In this document: positions 5,263 through 6,193 of the stretch, in pieces
Layout: the number at the start of each line of letters is the position of its first letter
How positions within the stretch are numbered: position 1 is the first letter of the stretch
Assembly: GCA_031266695.1 (NCBI GenBank)
Contig: JAISAK010000137.1
Coordinates: 1-6,193, forward strand
Direction: 5' to 3'
Origin: Treponema sp.
GTDB lineage: Bacteria; Spirochaetota; Spirochaetia; Treponematales; Breznakiellaceae
Length of the DNA: 6,193 nt
Program-made: the position numbers and the translations under genes
Notes under the pieces: generated by a model
The model's database searches: none
What the model was told of the DNA's origin: nothing
The model's input: the letters and a program-made list of their open reading frames with translations, nothing else

Positions 5263-6193
5263 GGCAGATCCTTGTAAATTTCCCAGCTTGTCGCAATGAG
5301 GGTTTCCATATCGGAATACTGCGCCTTCCAGCCGAGCAGATCCCGGGCAAGGCCGGAAGACGCGGTAAGCTTTGCCGGATCCCCGGGCCGGCGGGCGGCG
5401 ATTTCCGCGGGGACAGGCCTGCCCGTAACGCGGCGGGCGGTTTCCACTACCTCTGTAACGGAGATGCCGGTTTCGCTCCCCAGGTTGAGAACAAGGCTCC
5501 TGTTGTTTTTGCTGATATAATCCAGGGCCGCCGCGTGTCCCCGGGCCAGATCGTTTACGTGGATATAATCGCGGACGCAGGTTCCGTCGGCGGTGTCGTA
5601 GTCGTTCCCGAAGATTTGAACTTCCTTCCGTTTGCCGCAGGCGGCTTCCATGATGATGGGGATAAGATTTGCGGGGTTTTGCTCAAGTCCCCTGATCCGG
5701 CCCTTTACATCGTAGCCCGCCGCATTAAAGTAACGGAGCGCGGCAAAGCGCAGGCCCTTGAGCTTGTCGTACCAGCCGAGGAGGCGCTCAATTTCCAGCT
5801 TGGTAAAGCCGTAGTAATTTTCCGGCCTGACCGGATGTTTTTCATCAATGGGAAGATATTCAGGCTCGCCGTAAACCGCGGCGCTGGATGAAAAAATAAT
5901 GTTCCCGATTCCCGTCTCGGCGGCGGCGTTTATGATATTGATGGTTCCGGCGATGTTGTTGCGGGAGTACTTTTCCGGCTTCAGCATGGATTCGCCCGCC
6001 GCCTTGGACGCGGCAAGATGCACCAGCGCGTCAAAGCCGCCGGTTTCGCCCGGGGAATTGCCGGGCGCGCCGCGCATTGCCCGTACCAGGGCCGGGTAAT
6101 CGTGGATATCCCCATGGATAAAGGCCGCTTCGGGGAAGAGGTTTTCCCGAAGGCCGCTGGAAAGGTTGTCGTACACCACAACCCGGCGGCCCT
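5259..6193 (-). CDS. galE: UDP-glucose 4-epimerase GalE (5' end outside window)
   Basis: GalE interconverts UDP-glucose and UDP-galactose with tightly bound NAD, supplying galactose for surface glycans and allowing galactose use. The reading frame stays open to the right window edge (GRRVVVYDNLSSG at the edge), so the true start and the GxxGxxG NAD-binding motif, about 30 residues, lie outside. The GTG at 6177-6179 is an internal valine and not the start. Counting that valine as residue 1, the landmarks are HLAASKAAGES at 54-64, SSSAAVYG at 97-104 with the likely catalytic Ser99, YYGFTK at 122-127 with Tyr123 and Lys127 (the YxxxK pair), LRYFNAAG at 148-155, DGTCVRDYIHVNDLA at 198-212, and LNLGSETG at 231-238. 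The expected full length near 340 residues matches the 338 of E. coli GalE. A Gly/Pro-rich stretch at 38-49 is about eight residues longer than in E. coli. The stop overlaps the next gene as ATGA. Epimerases for related UDP-sugars share these motifs, so the exact substrate is less certain than the family. Confidence 0.92.
   Translation of the reverse strand, partial: GRRVVVYDNLSSGLRENLFPEAAFIHGDIHDYPALVRAMRGAPGNSPGETGGFDALVHLAASKAAGESMLKPEKYSRNNIAGTINIINAAAETGIGNIIFSSSAAVYGEPEYLPIDEKHPVRPENYYGFTKLEIERLLGWYDKLKGLRFAALRYFNAAGYDVKGRIRGLEQNPANLIPIIMEAACGKRKEVQIFGNDYDTADGTCVRDYIHVNDLARGHAAALDYISKNNRSLVLNLGSETGISVTEVVETARRVTGRPVPAEIAARRPGDPAKLTASSGLARDLLGWKAQYSDMETLIATSWEIYKDLP
5269..5273 (-). promoter_or_regulatory. 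Ribosome binding site of the M20 peptidase gene
   Basis: AAGGA on the minus strand lies six bases before the ATG at 5260-5262, inside the 3' end of galE. It supports the ATGA overlap start and translational coupling with galE. Confidence 0.6.

Noticed and set aside
4462..5277. Long open frame (271 codons) on the plus strand opposite the M20 peptidase gene
   Set aside because: The opposite frame encodes a full M20 protein with every catalytic motif. The plus-strand translation has no recognisable domain, and a long antisense frame is expected in GC-rich coding DNA.
6177..6179. GTG as the start codon of galE
   Set aside because: The frame continues upstream to the window edge with typical GalE residues (GRRVVVYDNLSSG), so this codon is an internal valine and the true start lies outside the window.
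1..6193. CRISPR arrays, insertion sequences, tRNA or rRNA genes, attachment sites
   Set aside because: I looked on both strands for regularly spaced repeats, transposase-like proteins, terminal inverted repeats and cloverleaf-like segments and saw none. Nearly all the sequence is accounted for by six protein genes.

Overview
All recognisable genes in this window lie on the minus strand, so transcription runs from right to left. Read in that direction the order is galE (5' end outside the window), an M20-family metallopeptidase gene, a 176-base AT-rich gap, then potA-potB-potC, a 118-base gap with inverted repeats, and potD (3' end outside the window). The coding DNA is moderately GC-rich by eye and the two gaps are clearly AT-rich. 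The DNA is bacterial. Three things suggest a spirochaete, perhaps a treponeme with a balanced base composition: the PotD-like protein is a lipoprotein with a LGGC lipobox, two pot genes start with TTG, and the potABCD order resembles the Treponema pallidum polyamine locus. This assignment is an inference from memory and not a search result.

Right part (4024-6193): galE encodes UDP-glucose 4-epimerase (NAD-dependent, extended short-chain dehydrogenase fold) and lacks only its N-terminal Rossmann segment, which lies beyond the window edge. Its stop codon overlaps the start of the M20 peptidase gene in an ATGA. The peptidase has a full set of di-zinc ligands and the catalytic Asp and Glu. The two genes look co-transcribed and translationally coupled, although no functional link between them is obvious.

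Middle gap (3848-4023): no gene is visible. It holds a candidate sigma70-type promoter for the pot operon, with a perfect TTGACA -35 box and AT-rich DNA upstream. No convincing rho-independent terminator is seen behind the peptidase gene.

Left part (1-3847): the four genes form a complete polyamine (spermidine/putrescine) ABC importer. PotA is the ATPase, PotB and PotC are the two membrane permeases with EAA loops, and PotD is the substrate-binding lipoprotein. potA/potB and potB/potC overlap by four bases (ATGA and TTGA). potA and potC use TTG starts, while potB and potD use ATG. potD stands apart from potC, behind a perfect 11-bp inverted repeat and a smaller one, and has the strongest ribosome binding site in the operon. 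This suggests that the binding protein is expressed separately from, or more strongly than, the membrane parts.

The window is mostly ordinary metabolism and transport. I found no sign of a new biological system, mobile element, CRISPR array or RNA gene. The observations most worth a second look are the potC-potD intergenic structure, the promoter upstream of potA, the TTG starts, and the changed residues in the PotD ligand pocket.
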